A stretch of 64,000 bases of DNA from NCBI GenBank assembly GCA_012656075.1, contig JAAKBF010000054.1, positions 430,076 through 494,075 on the forward strand. Direction: 5' to 3'. The position numbers and the translations under genes were made by a program. The first letter of the stretch is position 1. Each line of letters begins with the position of its first letter. Origin of the DNA: Phytophthora hibernalis. Its lineage: Eukaryota > Oomycota > Peronosporomycetes > Peronosporales > Peronosporaceae. Below the pieces are notes generated by a model, which did not search any database, was not told the DNA's origin, and saw only the letters and a program-made list of their open reading frames with translations. Shown here piece after piece: positions 33,509-45,719 of the stretch.

Positions 33509-36419
33509 CTAAAAATCCCAATTCCAGTCGTCCGCTTTCGCCTTTGCAGAAGCTTCCAGTTTCATTGCACCAAGAGGCTCATGTTTCGCCTTGGCCTTTG
33601 CTTGAGCCTCGGCACGACGTTCGCTTGCCGTTTTCCGCCCAGAAGACAACGGCGCTGTCGTTGTGGTGTTCGAAAAAGACGAGGTCCTACTCGACGTGCT
33701 CTTCTGCGAACCCACGCTAAGGCTGCTCGCCTTGGGGGCTGAAGCATCGAAATCGAGATCATCCTCTGCACCCCACCCGTTCGCATCGTCCCCCCACCCG
33801 CTGTCGTTATTCATCGCAAAGCTGGAGGTTGTTGGCGTGGTGTGGAAAGTGGAAGGCGCCGGACTGGTTCCCGAGTTACGAGACACGCTGAGCTTGACCG
33901 ACGTGGATGATGATGATAACGATGCAGACAATGAAGATGCCGCTGGAGACGTGAATGACGAAGTAGCGCTTCGGTTCACGGACAGCGAGCCTGAACTCGT
34001 GCGCTTTGGACTATCCAGTCCATCTAAATCGTCATCACCCCAACCGTCCTCAGCTGCGGGTTCATCCACTGGAAATGCGTTGAAGCTATTGTGCTTGTAT
34101 GACGGTGCTGTTGTCGTATTATTCTGGCTCTTCGAGAAGGAGGATGTACGCGATGACGGCGCAGCTACCGACGATCCTGATGCAGACAGCGCAGATGACG
34201 AGCCGCCAGATCCGACGAGCTTATTAACGTTTGAAGCAACAGCGGAGGAGGCCCATGCTGTAAGCGATGAAGCATATCCACCAGAGCTGTGGGCATTTAA
34301 CGTTGGTGGAGTTACCGCAGAGGAGACAGCATCACCCACGTGCACATCTTCACCAGACGCGCTTCAATTCACGCTCTTTGGCTTCAAGTTCTTCCCGAAT
34401 CTTCATGTGAGCAGCTTCATCCATGACTTTCTTCATGAAGATGTCCATCGAAGTTTTTGCTTGCTCTCGAACAGTAATGGACACGTCAAGAAGAAGAGGC
34501 GATATCGCTGGAACAATGCTACCAGCCATGCCTTGCGGCGTGAAATACTCCTGTGCAACACAATCAATATTCACGAAAGTCGAATGTGAGTTATGCTTAT
34601 GGACTGAATCATTCAAATAAAAAAACTTACTTGGCACGCAGTCATCGAGCGAAGCCCAGCAAGACGAGCATGGGGAAATGGATCTCTAAGCGCCCTCGCG
34701 AAAGCTGGGAACAGCACCTTGGGCCTTGTAGCATCGTTAAGTTTGCTGGCAATTTTTCCTAAACAAATCGTGGTGTTTGTTCGAATGGCTGGTTCCGGAT
34801 CGGACTACAAACATGAAAGGGGATATGGTTAGCACGAGAGATGTATCGCGCTCAAGCAGTCGTCTGCCTAACTCACCTGAAGCTTAGCAAAGTATTTCAT
34901 GACGCGGTTGTTGAGGTTGCTGTCCGTTAGCTTATCCACAATGTGTAACATCGACTTGACAGTAAGCTCACGCAACACCGGAGCTGCATCGGTAAAACCA
35001 CTGCACATATTGTCGAAAACCACCGAGCTGTTGACAAGCTTTGCATCAAAGTGAACCGCAAACTTCTCCATCATTTGGAGAAGCTGCACACGGACTGCAC
35101 GATCGTTGCAGCTAAAAAGCTTGAGGATAATCGGAAGCACCTCAGCTTTGAAGTCTTCAGCAGACAACGAGCTGCCAATTTGTACCATGGCCGGGAGCAT
35201 GTGACTAGCCGATGGGTCCAGCTTCACAGGTCCGCCCTTCGCACCGGTTGCCGCACCAAACTCCACTACTTGTTTCAGTGCCGGCAGAATCTTGTGTACG
35301 CCAAAGCATCGCGGCAACGTCTCCAGATTAGCGCATAGCTCTTTGTAGAACGCCACTTTCTCATCCGAGTCTTTAACGGCAAGGTTCTCCAAGAAATTCA
35401 TCCGCTTGATGAACGGCGTATCAAAGTAGCTGCAGCTTAACATCTTCTGCGGACTCGGCCGTCTCGCGGCATTTTCATCAATAGCCTTTCGGAACTGTGT
35501 ACGGATCGCCGGCGGGATATTCGCAGCCGTCGAAACGTCAGTCGACCGAAATTGGCCGTCATTGAAGACGTAGTACATGAGACAAGCAAACGCCCAGATA
35601 TCCACACCGTACGAGGGCCCCGTCGCCACCGCCTTCCAGTCAGATCTCTGACATTCTGAGTACCACAACAGCCAAACCCACATTACCACACTCCTCTCTT
35701 CAGTATCCCCAACAACTGCTACCCACCTGGTGCTTTGTAGTTGACGTCAGCATACTGCTGGAAAGCCGTGTAGATGTACGACGGGCCGTCGCTCGTCACT
35801 TCCGCTGTTAGCTCGAATCCACCCAGCTTCCAGTCTCCACCCTACCACATTAAAAAACCACATAAGTATAAATGTTTAAAACAATAAAATCAACGCACCT
35901 TTGTCACAAAGATACTTTGCGGGGTCAGTCGGCCATGCAGCAGTTTGCAGTCCACATTGATGAACTGCAGTGCCTGTAAAATACTGCGTAGTCCCCAGGA
36001 CACGCACATCGTGAACTCGTCACTATTGGCTCCGTACTCCATCCTCAGGGCCGTGAGGAACTCGGACAGCGGCATCACGTGCTCCGTCACGATGAACACG
36101 GGTCCGTTGTTGGGCACCTCCACTCCGTCCTGATAGGCCAAAATGTTGGGGTGACGCAGCGTCTTGATGCGTCGCAGCGCGTTCTGCGTGAGTTGCCCCG
36201 CCGCCTGCCGCGACTTGAAGATGGACACGGTGTGTGACGCGTCCTGCTTGCTCTTGCCCGAATGCAACACAAAGTCCGGCAGCCCCTCGAACACGACGCT
36301 CTCCCTGCGGCACCTCCCGCTGCCACGTTGCCGTCCATGGACGGGGCGTCCATCGAGTACGGCAAGCCACCCGTGGCGCTCGGACCCACGAGACCCCCGA
36401 GCGTCTTGAGGAAGTTCAT
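33509..36419 (-). CDS. SCYL1/NTKL-type pseudokinase with HEAT repeats
   Basis: SCY1-like pseudokinase, a COPI/Golgi traffic adaptor. Exons are 36419-35899, 35842-35727, 35655-34877, 34804-34630 and 34550-33509 (introns 56, 71, 72 and 79 bp), giving about 877 residues. The kinase-like domain lacks catalytic residues: HGRLTP replaces HRDxxxxN and WKLGGFE replaces DFG. HEAT-like helices follow (RELTVKSMLHIVDKL, NTTICLGKIASKLNDATRPK, GMAGSIVPAISPLLLD), then a long Ser/Thr-rich tail with acidic tryptophan motifs (EDGWGDDDLDG, SGWGDDANGWGAEDD) ending in DDWNWDF. Frame breaks lie near 36310 (a GGG that should probably be longer), near 35820 (an extra G) and near 34360. Starting at the ATG 36419 gives MNFLKTLGGLVG. 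Confidence 0.87.
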
Positions 36420-36548
36420 CTTGGTACTCTTCTTAGCTCCCGAATGAGTTTTTTAATTGAGTGAAAAAGATCCGATTGGTCAAAATCACCTTTTCCTGAT
36501 ATTCCATGTGACGTGTGAGATTCCTGCGACGTGTGAGCGAGGGTGTTG

Positions 36549-38947
36549 CTAAGCCGACATGAAGTTCTTGACGGCGTCTACCAGGTCGGCTTTGCGACCG
36601 ACGGATGGGAGGTTGTGGGCGTGGAGGAAGGCCTTGAGTTGCGGGATGGTTTTCTTCTGAATCGCGTTGGAAGCGACGAGTGAGGCCCACTCGGTCTTGT
36701 CGAACGTCTCCTCTGCGGCAGGTTTGCCTGCTGAACCCTTGGCCGACTTTTTAGCTGTCGTCTTGCGCCCTGAAGCTGAAGGCTGCAATAAAAGTGTGAG
36801 CAAGAGGTTTATCATACAATTGATAGAGGCCAAACACTGACCTTGCGCTTTGCGGCCGTAGACACGTCGATCAAGTCCCCGCCACACGCTTCGCGGAAAC
36901 CGGTGATCGCATCCTAAGACGCAGAGCTCAAGTTAGTCGACACGTTCTCAGTCCACAACCCTCCATCTTCGTGCCTACCTTGACTTCAGCTTCGCCAAAA
37001 CCCTCGGCATCGGGAAGGGTGGTGTCTTTCGATTCGTCGAACTCCAACGCTTCCTCGTCTAACGCAAGAGCTTGAATGGCAGCATAGTGCTTTTGAAGCT
37101 CTAAAACACAGCGATCATATCAGTTAATCTAACGCATTCGCCACATTGCCACTGACGACACGCACCTGGATTCTCGAAACTCGGTACTTCCGTCAACTTC
37201 AACTTTGAGATCAAGTGCTTCGCGGCATCAATCTTCTCCTGGCCGACTGAATCGATATCAAAAGACAGGATATGTAAACGGAAACTATAGACCCAATATC
37301 ACGATTCCTGGCTTACCATTGTTCACAGGTTCGCCTGGAATGTCACGAATGTCATCCAGATACGGCAAGAAGATGACATTGAACCCTGACGGCTGCACCT
37401 GACCCATCTCGTCGTTTTCCTCTTCCTGGGGAATCAGTGCCACGAGGCGAGGTTCGCTCGTTTTACGCGCGATCAACCGCGCCAGCGCGAATTTCTCCTT
37501 TTTGATCATCGAGTTGAGAATTGCCATGAACGCGGTGGAGCTTCCTTCGATATAGCCGTCGCACGGGTACACAAAGTATGGCGAGCGGATGTTTTCGTTC
37601 CACTTGAGGGATGTTAACGGCTTGAAGCAGATCAGCTGGATTCCTGGTGCGTCATAGTGCTTGATCTCAACCACATCATCTCGCGTGAAGTAGACCCGCT
37701 TGCCTCCGTAGTCGATGTACTTCTTGATCTGATCGGATGTGAGGTAAGAACCAGTGTCTTCACAAAGCCACTTCGTCTCTGTTTTCAGAGGGGTGTTCGT
37801 GCTTGCGTCGAGGGCCACTGGGGTGTTTTGCGCTGGGCAACAACGAGCGCATACAACTCCACGCCAATCGACACTCCTTTCGTAATGTGAAGGGAAAACG
37901 TCGTAAGCCGGCGCTTACGAAAGCGCTTTCGGAGCGATCCGTCCATCAAATCGTCAAGTGACCCGACAGGAAAAGCTGGTTGGAAAGATGCTTCGTTCTC
38001 GATCGAGTATTCCTCTTCATCAGCTGAGAAGTCCTTGAAGCTGCAGCCATAAAACTTTGACAGGTCGAAGCTCTCCTTTCCAGGCGGAGTAATGTAGAAC
38101 AGGTTCAACGTGCGTCTTAGCTCCGCGTGGTTCTGTCACGATCGGAACATCCACAACGTTAGACCTGTAACATAGCATTCCTCGCACGTCTAACAGGCTA
38201 CCTGAACTTGCTTCTGGATCCGTCCAATCTCTTTAGGATCCGGTCCTTGTGGGCTGTCATCGTTTGTGAATACCCAGATCCGCTGTGAATCCTTCTTTTT
38301 CAAACTGTCACGACAAAAGAAACGTTACCCACAGATCCTTCTTGGCATAGCAACACTCTACTGTACTTTGCGTTGGAGAAGGAAATCCCGCACTGCCACA
38401 ATGCGTTGCTAAAAGATAGTTTCTCCGAGTTCTCCATCGACTCGAAATCGGACTGCACGTCCGAATCCATCAGCGCCTATAAAGACACAGATCGTAAGGA
38501 GAAGGACCCATTTACAGCAAATGAACCTGTTAAACCTGTAGGTCCTTGATCCGTTGTGCAGATGGGTATCCCAATGGCTGAAACTCGTACACTTGCTCCA
38601 ATGTACCAGCTTCTCCGCGTTTGTTCTAGTTGTAGACACCTGTCAGTCCCCACCAACCATTAACAGGATGAAACACCCACACACCGTCCCGAAGAAGACG
38701 ACACTGAGCAGCGAATTGTCGTTGGCCACCACTTTCGACTTGAGCAACTTAATCACCAGCTCCACAACCGCATGGAACCAAGTGGACGGAGCGTTCTCGG
38801 CTGCATGCGGGTACGGGGCGAACATGGCCTTGCGCACATCCAACAGCACGATCAGCGCGTCCTTGCCGCTCTCAGCCAGCTCCCAGTCCTCCTCTTCTGC
38901 CGCTGGGTGCTCCCAGCCGCTGTATTTTGACTACCCCACACGTCCAT
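36549..38947 (-). CDS. XRCC6: Ku70 homologue (XRCC6), non-homologous end joining
   Basis: DNA-end-binding subunit of the Ku heterodimer. The N-terminal vWA-like domain (GKDALIVLLDVRKAMF, LLSVVFFGT), the Ku core (YITPPGKESFDLSKFYGC; GGKRVYFTRDDVVEIKHYD; IQLICFKPL; RSPYFVYP; ALARLIARKTSEPRLVALIP) and a C-terminal SAP domain (KKTIPQLKAFLHAHNLPSVG) are all present. Several short introns separate the exons; one runs from about 38684 to 38664. Frame breaks occur right after the start (an AAAA where five A are needed to continue the homology), in exon 2 near 38600 and near 37820. The start is the ATG at 38947 (MDVWGSQ). The 5' flank contains TTTTCATTTTCG, a weak initiator-like element. It lies 130 bp upstream of the SCYL1-like gene on the same strand. 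Confidence 0.92.
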
Positions 38948-39071
38948 TTTAGCTTGTTTCGAAAATGAAAATCTTGTGAAATGGCTACAACTGGCAATTA
39001 TTAGCTTCAACTACAACATTTCAGTTGGTCTCTTTACATCGTTCAAGCTTGGTTAAATTCCATTCTTCTTG

Positions 39072-40067
39072 TTAATGGCAAGTGTTTTTGCGTATTGGCG
39101 CGTAGAGCACGTAGCATTGTCTTCGACAGTCGTGGGTACTCTTTGACTGGAAATTCCGTTCGAAGAAGTTACTGCAGGCGTTTAGCGCCTCGAGGAGCGC
39201 TGAGCAGGACGAAATCCCGTCGATATCAAGTCGCCGACTGAATGCACGGAGATCGTCTGAACGCCACATGAACCCCACTCGCAAACACTCGAGAGTCTCT
39301 AGTAGGGATTGAGAGCAGTCAATAGAGCGCGGAGTGGAAGACGACTCAGCAGGATCACAGGTTACTGAGTTCTCGTACACGAACTTAACAGCAGGCCACT
39401 CAGGGATTACTCTGGAGGAGCTAGCGGAGGCTCTGGGATTTTTCCAAGCGTCCATGAGAGTGGGGTATTCTTGCAACAGGAAATCTTTCTGCTGGGCGTC
39501 ACTGGAGCGATACAAAAGTCCACAGAACTCGTCGGCCGTGTACGTACAGGTCTCCCACTTGACTTCGTACTGCTTTTTCAACAGTTCGAACTCGTCTAAC
39601 CATTGTTTCTCAAAGCGTTCGTCCTCTAACTGCTCGTGGAGAAGCTCCGCTTCATCGCCGTCGATCTCAGCTCGAATCTTGGACTTGACTTTCCGGAGAG
39701 CGCCCATGAACCCACTTGTCGACATCTCTGTAGTTTCCTTAGCATTATTAAGCGTTTCAATTGGTACAGTTCGCAAGAAGGACAAGGTGTTGGAGCCACT
39801 TTCAGCTGCCCGTAAGAGACCGAGAATCTCCCCTATTTCATTTCCTTTGCAGCTCTCCCCATTCACTCCAATGAGCACGTCTCCCAGTTGGAGACTTGAC
39901 AGAGCTTCTTTGTTGACGGTCGCTTGGCTTTCGCCCAGACGAGCGTCTGGATCCTCTACAAATCCATCGACCGCTAGAAGATTGCACCCGCCGTCTGGGG
40001 CCACCGCCTTGGCGAAGTAAATGCCGAAACCCTTGTCCGTCTTCTCGATCTGAGCGTTGAACTGCAT
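39072..40067 (-). CDS. PDZ-like domain protein, single domain
   Basis: An intact ORF of 331 residues starting at the ATG 40067 (MQFNAQIEKTD). The first codon of the longer open frame at 40073 is GTG, so the internal ATG is preferred. Residues 8-100 look like a PDZ domain: a KGFGIYFA binding loop, LQLGDVLIGVNGESC and a final LSFLRTV strand. A charged helical segment follows (FMGALRKVKSKIRAEIDGDE), then a region I do not recognise, with Trp and Cys near the C-terminus. It is not closely similar to the two double-PDZ genes beyond the fold motif. Its tail lies 125 bp from the Ku70 start. Function unknown. Confidence 0.72.
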   Translation of the reverse strand: MQFNAQIEKTDKGFGIYFAKAVAPDGGCNLLAVDGFVEDPDARLGESQATVNKEALSSLQLGDVLIGVNGESCKGNEIGEILGLLRAAESGSNTLSFLRTVPIETLNNAKETTEMSTSGFMGALRKVKSKIRAEIDGDEAELLHEQLEDERFEKQWLDEFELLKKQYEVKWETCTYTADEFCGLLYRSSDAQQKDFLLQEYPTLMDAWKNPRASASSSRVIPEWPAVKFVYENSVTCDPAESSSTPRSIDCSQSLLETLECLRVGFMWRSDDLRAFSRRLDIDGISSCSALLEALNACSNFFERNFQSKSTHDCRRQCYVLYAPIRKNTCH

Positions 40068-41399
40068 GCTCACTTGCGTAGGAGTAGTAGGCTACGAGTC
40101 GCCTACGGCAGCCTACGGTATCTTGTCTTGATTCGCTTTAATAAGTCCATATTTTAACTCCATATTTTTTTAATTAATGAAAAAATAACGTTAGGGACTA
40201 CAATATTTGTGATTTGTTTGTATAATACAATATCCCAATTTAACGAACAATAATTATGTTCAAAACAGAACTCGCACGATTGGTCAAAATAACCAAAAGC
40301 ACCCGATTGGTTAAAATGGCGATATCGGCTGTTTTTTGTATTGGTCATGCGTTTATAACATTCTCATTGGCCAACAACCAGCGCCGGGATTTTATCCAAT
40401 GAATGCCTCGAAATATGATTGGCTGTGAGCCACCATCGACTTTTCTGCGAAGGTAACATCGTACAGTGATCTGCTTCCTCAGCGAACACCAAATCTAAAT
40501 AACCTTTCAAATTGTATGTGAAGACAGAAAGGTGGACGATACAGAGAAGGCTTTCACATAAAATATACTTGAATTCTTTAAATATATCAGGTGTTCGCTG
40601 AGGAAGCAGATTACTATATTTTCATAAACAAACTGGCTCTGTTCTTCAAATGATTTTGCTTTTATTATACCGGGGAAATTTTGTTTTTACATACCCGGGA
40701 CGAAGCACATCGAGAGCGTAATTTTTTCTCCGTGAACAACTCGTCCATGGATAAAGGAACGGTATGTTAGACAGAATGTATTTATGGCGACCCAAGCTTG
40801 ACCTACAAACTCTATTCAAACGTTTAGCGGTTGACTCACAGTCAACCACCATGGAAAATAAAGAGTAGCACCCGCTACGCTTTATGTGACTACAATCCAC
40901 TTTATTAATTACACAGTCTACTGCAATTAACCGGATGCTCATAAAAATGCACGATTAGGACTAGATTCTAGTTTATTAACAAAATTATTTTATAATTTTA
41001 TTTTAAATATTATACAGCAGTGGTTTCGCAAAAGCGTTGCCCGTCACAAAAATACACGTATGGTGAAGAGAAGAGTATCGATGTTACTCGTGAAAGAGGT
41101 AACTGCAACAACTTCTTCGAATACGGCTGAGGACGCGGAAAAAGATAACGAGACTTCACGGTTCGAACATGGCCTCTCTGGGAGAATCGAGTGAAAAGAG
41201 AAGTTATAGCTTAAGGTGGAATATGGTTCGGATACGATGCTGGAATCTAGTTTGTGTTTGACCATCGTTGGGCAGTAGTACTGCCACTAAAGTTTGTCAG
41301 CCTAATTAACCTTCGGCTTGACATGCATGGTCGCTGCAACTCCGAATACGTTATATCATAGTCCGACACTTCAGGACGAGACCGGAGCCAACCTGGCCC
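40068..41399. other. AT-rich gene-free stretch
   Basis: Base composition shifts to AT-rich at the end of the gene block. Apart from the MITE-like element at 40464-40616, I see no gene. The ORFs at 40646-40942 and 41044-41265 (minus strand) have no recognisable motif. Confidence 0.55.
40464..40616. mobile_element. 153-bp MITE-like element, 27-bp TIRs, TA duplication
   Basis: The 27-bp terminal repeats 40464-40490 (begins CAGTGATCTGCTTCC) and 40590-40616 are inverted copies with two mismatches. They are flanked by TA on both sides (40462-40463 and 40617-40618). CAGT ends and TA target duplications are typical of the Tc1/mariner/pogo group, so this is probably a non-autonomous member. There is no coding capacity. 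Confidence 0.85.
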
Positions 41400-41848
41400 A
41401 CATTAATGGATTACGTAGTTCAAGCAGCAAGATGTCCCCATTTGCAGCCGATCTGGGATACGTTCGGACCAACCCGCTTTCAAGCGTCGCAGAGGCCGCC
41501 GGCAATGAACAAAGTTCATCGAGCACGAAGCGGCAGAATTGTGGCTGAGTTAAGAAGCCTTGGAGGAAGCTCGTGAGTCGGACGGTTACGAACGTAGATG
41601 CACGAAGCAAAATTTCGATGAGGGTGACCACGTTTTTTCAGCGCCAAGAATCTAGATACCGCATAGACTGGGATCCCGAACTCGCTCAAGTTCGGATTGA
41701 CTCGTACTCAGTAGTGCCCAGCGTTCACAAGCACGCGTATAAACTCAACCTGCAATCAGGACTCACAATACACCCTTTGTTCAACAGCGTAGATCGGCGG
41801 ACACGTCAACTGCTCCAAATACCAGCATTACAAACAGACGAGACGTAG
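41400..41848 (+). mobile_element. Ty3/gypsy polyprotein relic (integrase C-terminus)
   Basis: Two adjacent frames carry Ty3/gypsy landmarks. KMSPFAADLGYVRTNPLSSV matches the integrase region before the end of pol, and HKHAYKLNLQSGLTIHPLF matches the segment leading to the chromodomain. No reverse transcriptase, protease or LTRs are recognisable around it, so it is a short relic. Confidence 0.75.
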
Positions 41849-42516
41849 CACGTCCGCCCCAGAAATAATGGTAAGAAAGAACCAAATAATATGTATCGAC
41901 ATTTTAAGCAGAATCGAAGTTTGACGTCAGGAGCCAGGTTATTCGCGGACCACCAACCGGCGGACGAACAGTAGCCCATCCAAATCACAGGAACGCGAGC
42001 TACACGAGCGGGAAACGCGTTGTTTCGGCATCCAATGCATAGCGGCTGCCCGGAGTGACCTCGAAGTCGAAGGCATGGGATCTTCACGGTCGGATATGGG
42101 GTGTGCCCAGTCACCAGGTAAATGCCGGGTGAAAGCAGCAGATGATCAAGGGTCAGAACAGCGTCTGTATCACTGGGTACAACCTGGAACTGCTTCACGA
42201 CAACCGTGCCCACGCATAACTCACGACCGCCTGAGGATCGTGTGCAGAGTGATTCATACCGCTACTATGCCGGGTTGGCTGAAAGTATTCGGGCGCTCGG
42301 TATAGAAGCAATCAACGGATCCCCAAAACAGTCCGGGATCCCGAGTACAGCAACGGACAGAATGCAACTGCCGCCAAGCTAACTGCCACCCCTCTGATTC
42401 GGAACATAGACACTGCGTATTGTCCCTAAATCCGCCAATCAGTTTTTGCTTTTACGTTTTTTCTACCAATCATCACACAGGCTCCGAAATCAATTCAGTG
42501 GCTATCAGTCGGTAAA
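41849..42516. other. gene-free stretch between transposon relics
   Basis: No chromodomain, LTR or gene could be recognised. Probably decayed retroelement sequence. Confidence 0.4.
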
Positions 42517-44000
42517 ATGGAGGCAGCCAGCAGCATCGAAGAGCCCCCACATGAAGCCAGCGCCTCGGTAGTGACCCTGCAGGCAATAAGTGCGCAGATT
42601 AGTACAGGCAAACAACATCGCAAGCACTACAGCATGAAGAAGAAGAGAGCGGTGCTTCGCGCGACGGAGGGCATGAGTGAGCGAGAGGCGGCCAGGACGC
42701 AAGGAATCCCCGATGGACGCTCAACGATTGGCGCAAGTCTGCCGACGACATATTCGGCTACAAAGGGAGCGAGAAAACGCTGTCCCGCACCCCTGGACAG
42801 CGTGAGCTTGTTCCCTTTGGAATCTAGTTGATAACATTCATGAAGGACACCCGCCGTGACAGCGAGGTGCTCACAGCCAAAACCATGGCGAGCTTCGTAC
42901 GCGACGTGTATCCAGATTGGCTTGAAAGCTACATTCAGGGAAGAAGGACACAGCGACAGCGTACGAGTCGCTGCTTCGGCTACTTCGTCGCTTCGCTTAT
43001 CGACATGGCTTCGTTCAGCGTACGCCCAGTGGACTCAAGGTAAACTGCTCTTCAATTGTAGGCTTTGACGCTGTAGTGTCGTATTGGGCATATAAATGTA
43101 TTAATGGTGCTATTTAACTGTGAGATTGCTCTTACACTGTACAGGAGAAGCTATCGGACCTTATTGTCGTTCGAGATGAGTTTGCTCAGTCATTTAAGAA
43201 GAGATACAGTGGATTCGACGCCAGTGAGGTGTACAATACCGACGAGACAGGCATTTACTATGACACTCCACCATCTACCATGCTATCAGAGAGAGGTAAG
43301 TCTGCATCTATTACAGCGGAGCAGAAGCATTCGGCGCGGCTGACCGCCGTCTGTACAATTTGTGCCGACGGTAGGAAGCTGCCTCTCCTCTTTATCGTTC
43401 GTGGCGAACCGGGAGGTACAATCGAGCAGAGCGAGCTCCAAACCTACCCAAAAGGTATGTATTCATACATGGCTACATTTTCATGATTGATATTCTAACT
43501 GTGCTCTTAAATACTGTGATACAGGGCACGTCTTTACAGTGCAAAAGAAGGCATGGATGGATTCGCGCGTGTGGTTGTTTTACCTGCGCTCCTTACTGTA
43601 CTGGCACATATGTGGCCCCTCGCTTCTGCTAGTTAACAACCTCGACTGTCATGTGTCTGAGGAGTCAGAGGACGTTCTAGCAGACGAGATGCTAACCATC
43701 CTCCAGCCACTACCCAAAAATTCGACCTCTGTATGCCAGCCTTTGGATGTTGGCGTGATGGGGCCGTTGAAATCCAAGCTGAAGGCGCTTTGGATGCTAG
43801 AACGACCACCACCACTACGAGATGGAGAGAAACGTGCAAAGAAGACCGCCAAGGACAAGCGCTTGGAGACGATCAAGCGAACGATCAAGGCGTGGGACGC
43901 AATTGAGCCGGAGACGATCATCAAGTCGTTTAACAAAGCTCTTTTACTAATTTTTAGCAAAATACAGCTGCCTCCTTATTTTGCCTCAGTTTGTGTGTAA
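42517..44000 (+). mobile_element. pogo/Tigger-type (DDE_1) transposase, decayed
   Basis: It begins MEAASSIEEPPHEASAS, with a KKKRAVLRATEGMSEREAAR helix-turn-helix-like segment. The DDE_1 core reads SEVYNTDETGIYYDTPPSTM, LTAVCTICADGRKLPLLFIV, LLVNNLDCHVSEES and SVCQPLDVGVMGPLKSKLK. In the second acidic motif the expected DN is NN. The pieces lie in several frames: shifts occur near 42720, 42830 and 42940, with possible introns near 43044-43145 and 43455-43525. CENP-B-like elements of this type are common in Phytophthora. No terminal repeats were found. Probably an inactive copy. Confidence 0.8.
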
Positions 44001-44463
44001 ATTTTAGATAAACTCAAATCGTCAATGATATTTTTATCCAATGGCATTGTACCTCTGTTCAAACAGAGCTGGCAGTTGCATTCTGTCCGTTGCTGTAGAG
44101 CCGCCACGATCTCAAGTGCAACGAAGCTATATTGGCCACTCGGTGAGTCACCAATCGCCTGCGCCAACTGGTCGTCACCCCAGTGGAAATCTCCGGCCAA
44201 TGTTTGGTCGTTTACAAGACTCTTGAAGTCGTCGACCAGAAGTAAGTACTCATCGAAGCCATCCCCAAGAAGCATCCAGCGAGGGTACCTCCTTGGCCCG
44301 GTCCCACGATGTATTGAACCAAGTAGCGCGAATGCGCACTCACTGGTCCATCCGTGAGTAACCAGACGTGCCGTCGCGACAGGATGGCTCTGAGCCGTAG
44401 TTCAAGAGGCTTGGGTCGACAGTCGTGAGCGGGACAATCGTCATTCACTTGAATGTGATGCAT
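43976..44463 (-). other. unidentified minus-strand coding-like sequence
   Basis: Two overlapping frames on the minus strand read smoothly into one another near 44260. The first has SRRHVWLLTDGPVSAHSRYL and the second has DDFKSLVNDQTLAGDFHWGD followed by ECNCQLCLNRG. Composition looks coding but I recognise no family. It could be a decayed gene or part of a mobile element. Confidence 0.3.
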
Positions 44464-45399
44464 TCTGGCGTGCTCGCGCCATCACATGACCTCGGCGGAT
44501 GTCGGAGCAGTGTAAGCGAACAAACCACGAGAAGCGCCGACCAGAATGAACAGCTGCGGAGACGAGTGCGATGAACATGACTTGGGCTCGAGCATGTGAG
44601 TTGCTTTGTGAGAGTAAGTATGAGTCGCCACACCAAGGTTGATTTTCTAATCGGCCAGAAGATCAAGATCAGCAACGCCCGCGGTATGAGTTTGAGGACA
44701 CTGAACTAAAACCGGTGGTGTTGTCTTTTCTATACGGTAACAGCAGTTATCCTATTCGGAAAGGGGTGAGTGTATCGGATTGTAAGGTAGCACTCTTACG
44801 TGGTATATGGGATTAGAAATGATAACATTTAGCAGAGGGTGTGGGGATTGAGATCTGTGAGAGGACCAAAACGAAATTAGGTGCGACGGACGGCGCAGAC
44901 TCGCCAATAGTCTGAAATAAAGCACATCGATGTGTGAGGGAAACTTCATGAATCGAACCAGCATTCACGAAAATGGCCTAGAGAAAATTACGACAATCGG
45001 TACTGTTTTTCCGTTAAGAATCAAATCACTTCGATGTGTATGTCATATGTTGGTCGAATCCCTATTATTTCTATCATAGCGTTCCCGGGGGGCGTGGTTC
45101 TTTACCTGGGGTATAAGGACAGAAAAGCGAAAGAAACATTAGCTCCATTACGGAATTTATTTAGTGACACCTGACAATACAACCCCGACGTCTACAACTG
45201 AAGAGGTCGGTACATGTCGCTCTACGTACTCAATTTCTACCTGCAACCCTTCCTGCATTCACAAATGCTCAAGGAATCTGCACAATGTTTTTCGCCAGAA
45301 ATTATAAACGCATGCTCCGCTACTCCGTGAAACACCGCGATGAACTAACTTCGCGGCTCTGTGTTTCCTAGCAAAAGGACAGTGGTAAGAATTGCTACG
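44464..45399. other. gene-free stretch
   Basis: No gene, RNA or repeat structure seen. Confidence 0.45.
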
Positions 45400-45719
45400 C
45401 GGGTAAAATTTCCCCACACAATGCACTGCTTACCTTCCTCGCGTTTTGCTTTGATTCTTGCCTTCATTTCCTAGAGTTCAGGATTCAGCTTGCAACGCTG
45501 GCGATGTTTACGCAGCTTGCCCTTGTCGGCTACCGTGACTGATCAGAATGGGCACTCGAACGTGACAGTCGGCGCCCGAGCCGCCACTTCCTTCTTCCAC
45601 TTGATTCCTCGCATTGTGAGAGTATCGTGGACCAGGAAATTAAGTTTCTTGAACGCGGCCCCGAGGTGCACTAAATCGTCTCTGAATAAAATACCGTCGC
45701 ATTCACTGTAGCGGATCTT
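45400..45719 (-). pseudogene. relic with a zinc-finger-like segment
   Basis: On the minus strand one frame reads ECDGILFRDDLVHLGAAFKK, then a segment ending TFECPF-stop-SVTVADKGKLRKHRQRC, then a basic KARIKAKRE tail. The in-frame TGA falls where a Cys (TGC) would complete a C-x2-C...H-x4-C finger. GTAAGC follows the tail and could be a donor site. Family unknown; probably a broken gene or transposon protein. Confidence 0.35.

Noticed and set aside
33663..34589. 308-codon plus-strand ORF opposite the SCYL1-like tail
   Set aside because: Antisense of the Ser-rich tail of a homology-supported gene; no family features.
39334..40020. 228-codon plus-strand ORF opposite the single-PDZ gene
   Set aside because: The minus-strand frame has PDZ motifs and a plausible start; this is its antisense shadow.
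44940..44975. T-loop-like GGTTCGATTC on the minus strand, possible tRNA
   Set aside because: No matching T-stem or acceptor pairing around it.
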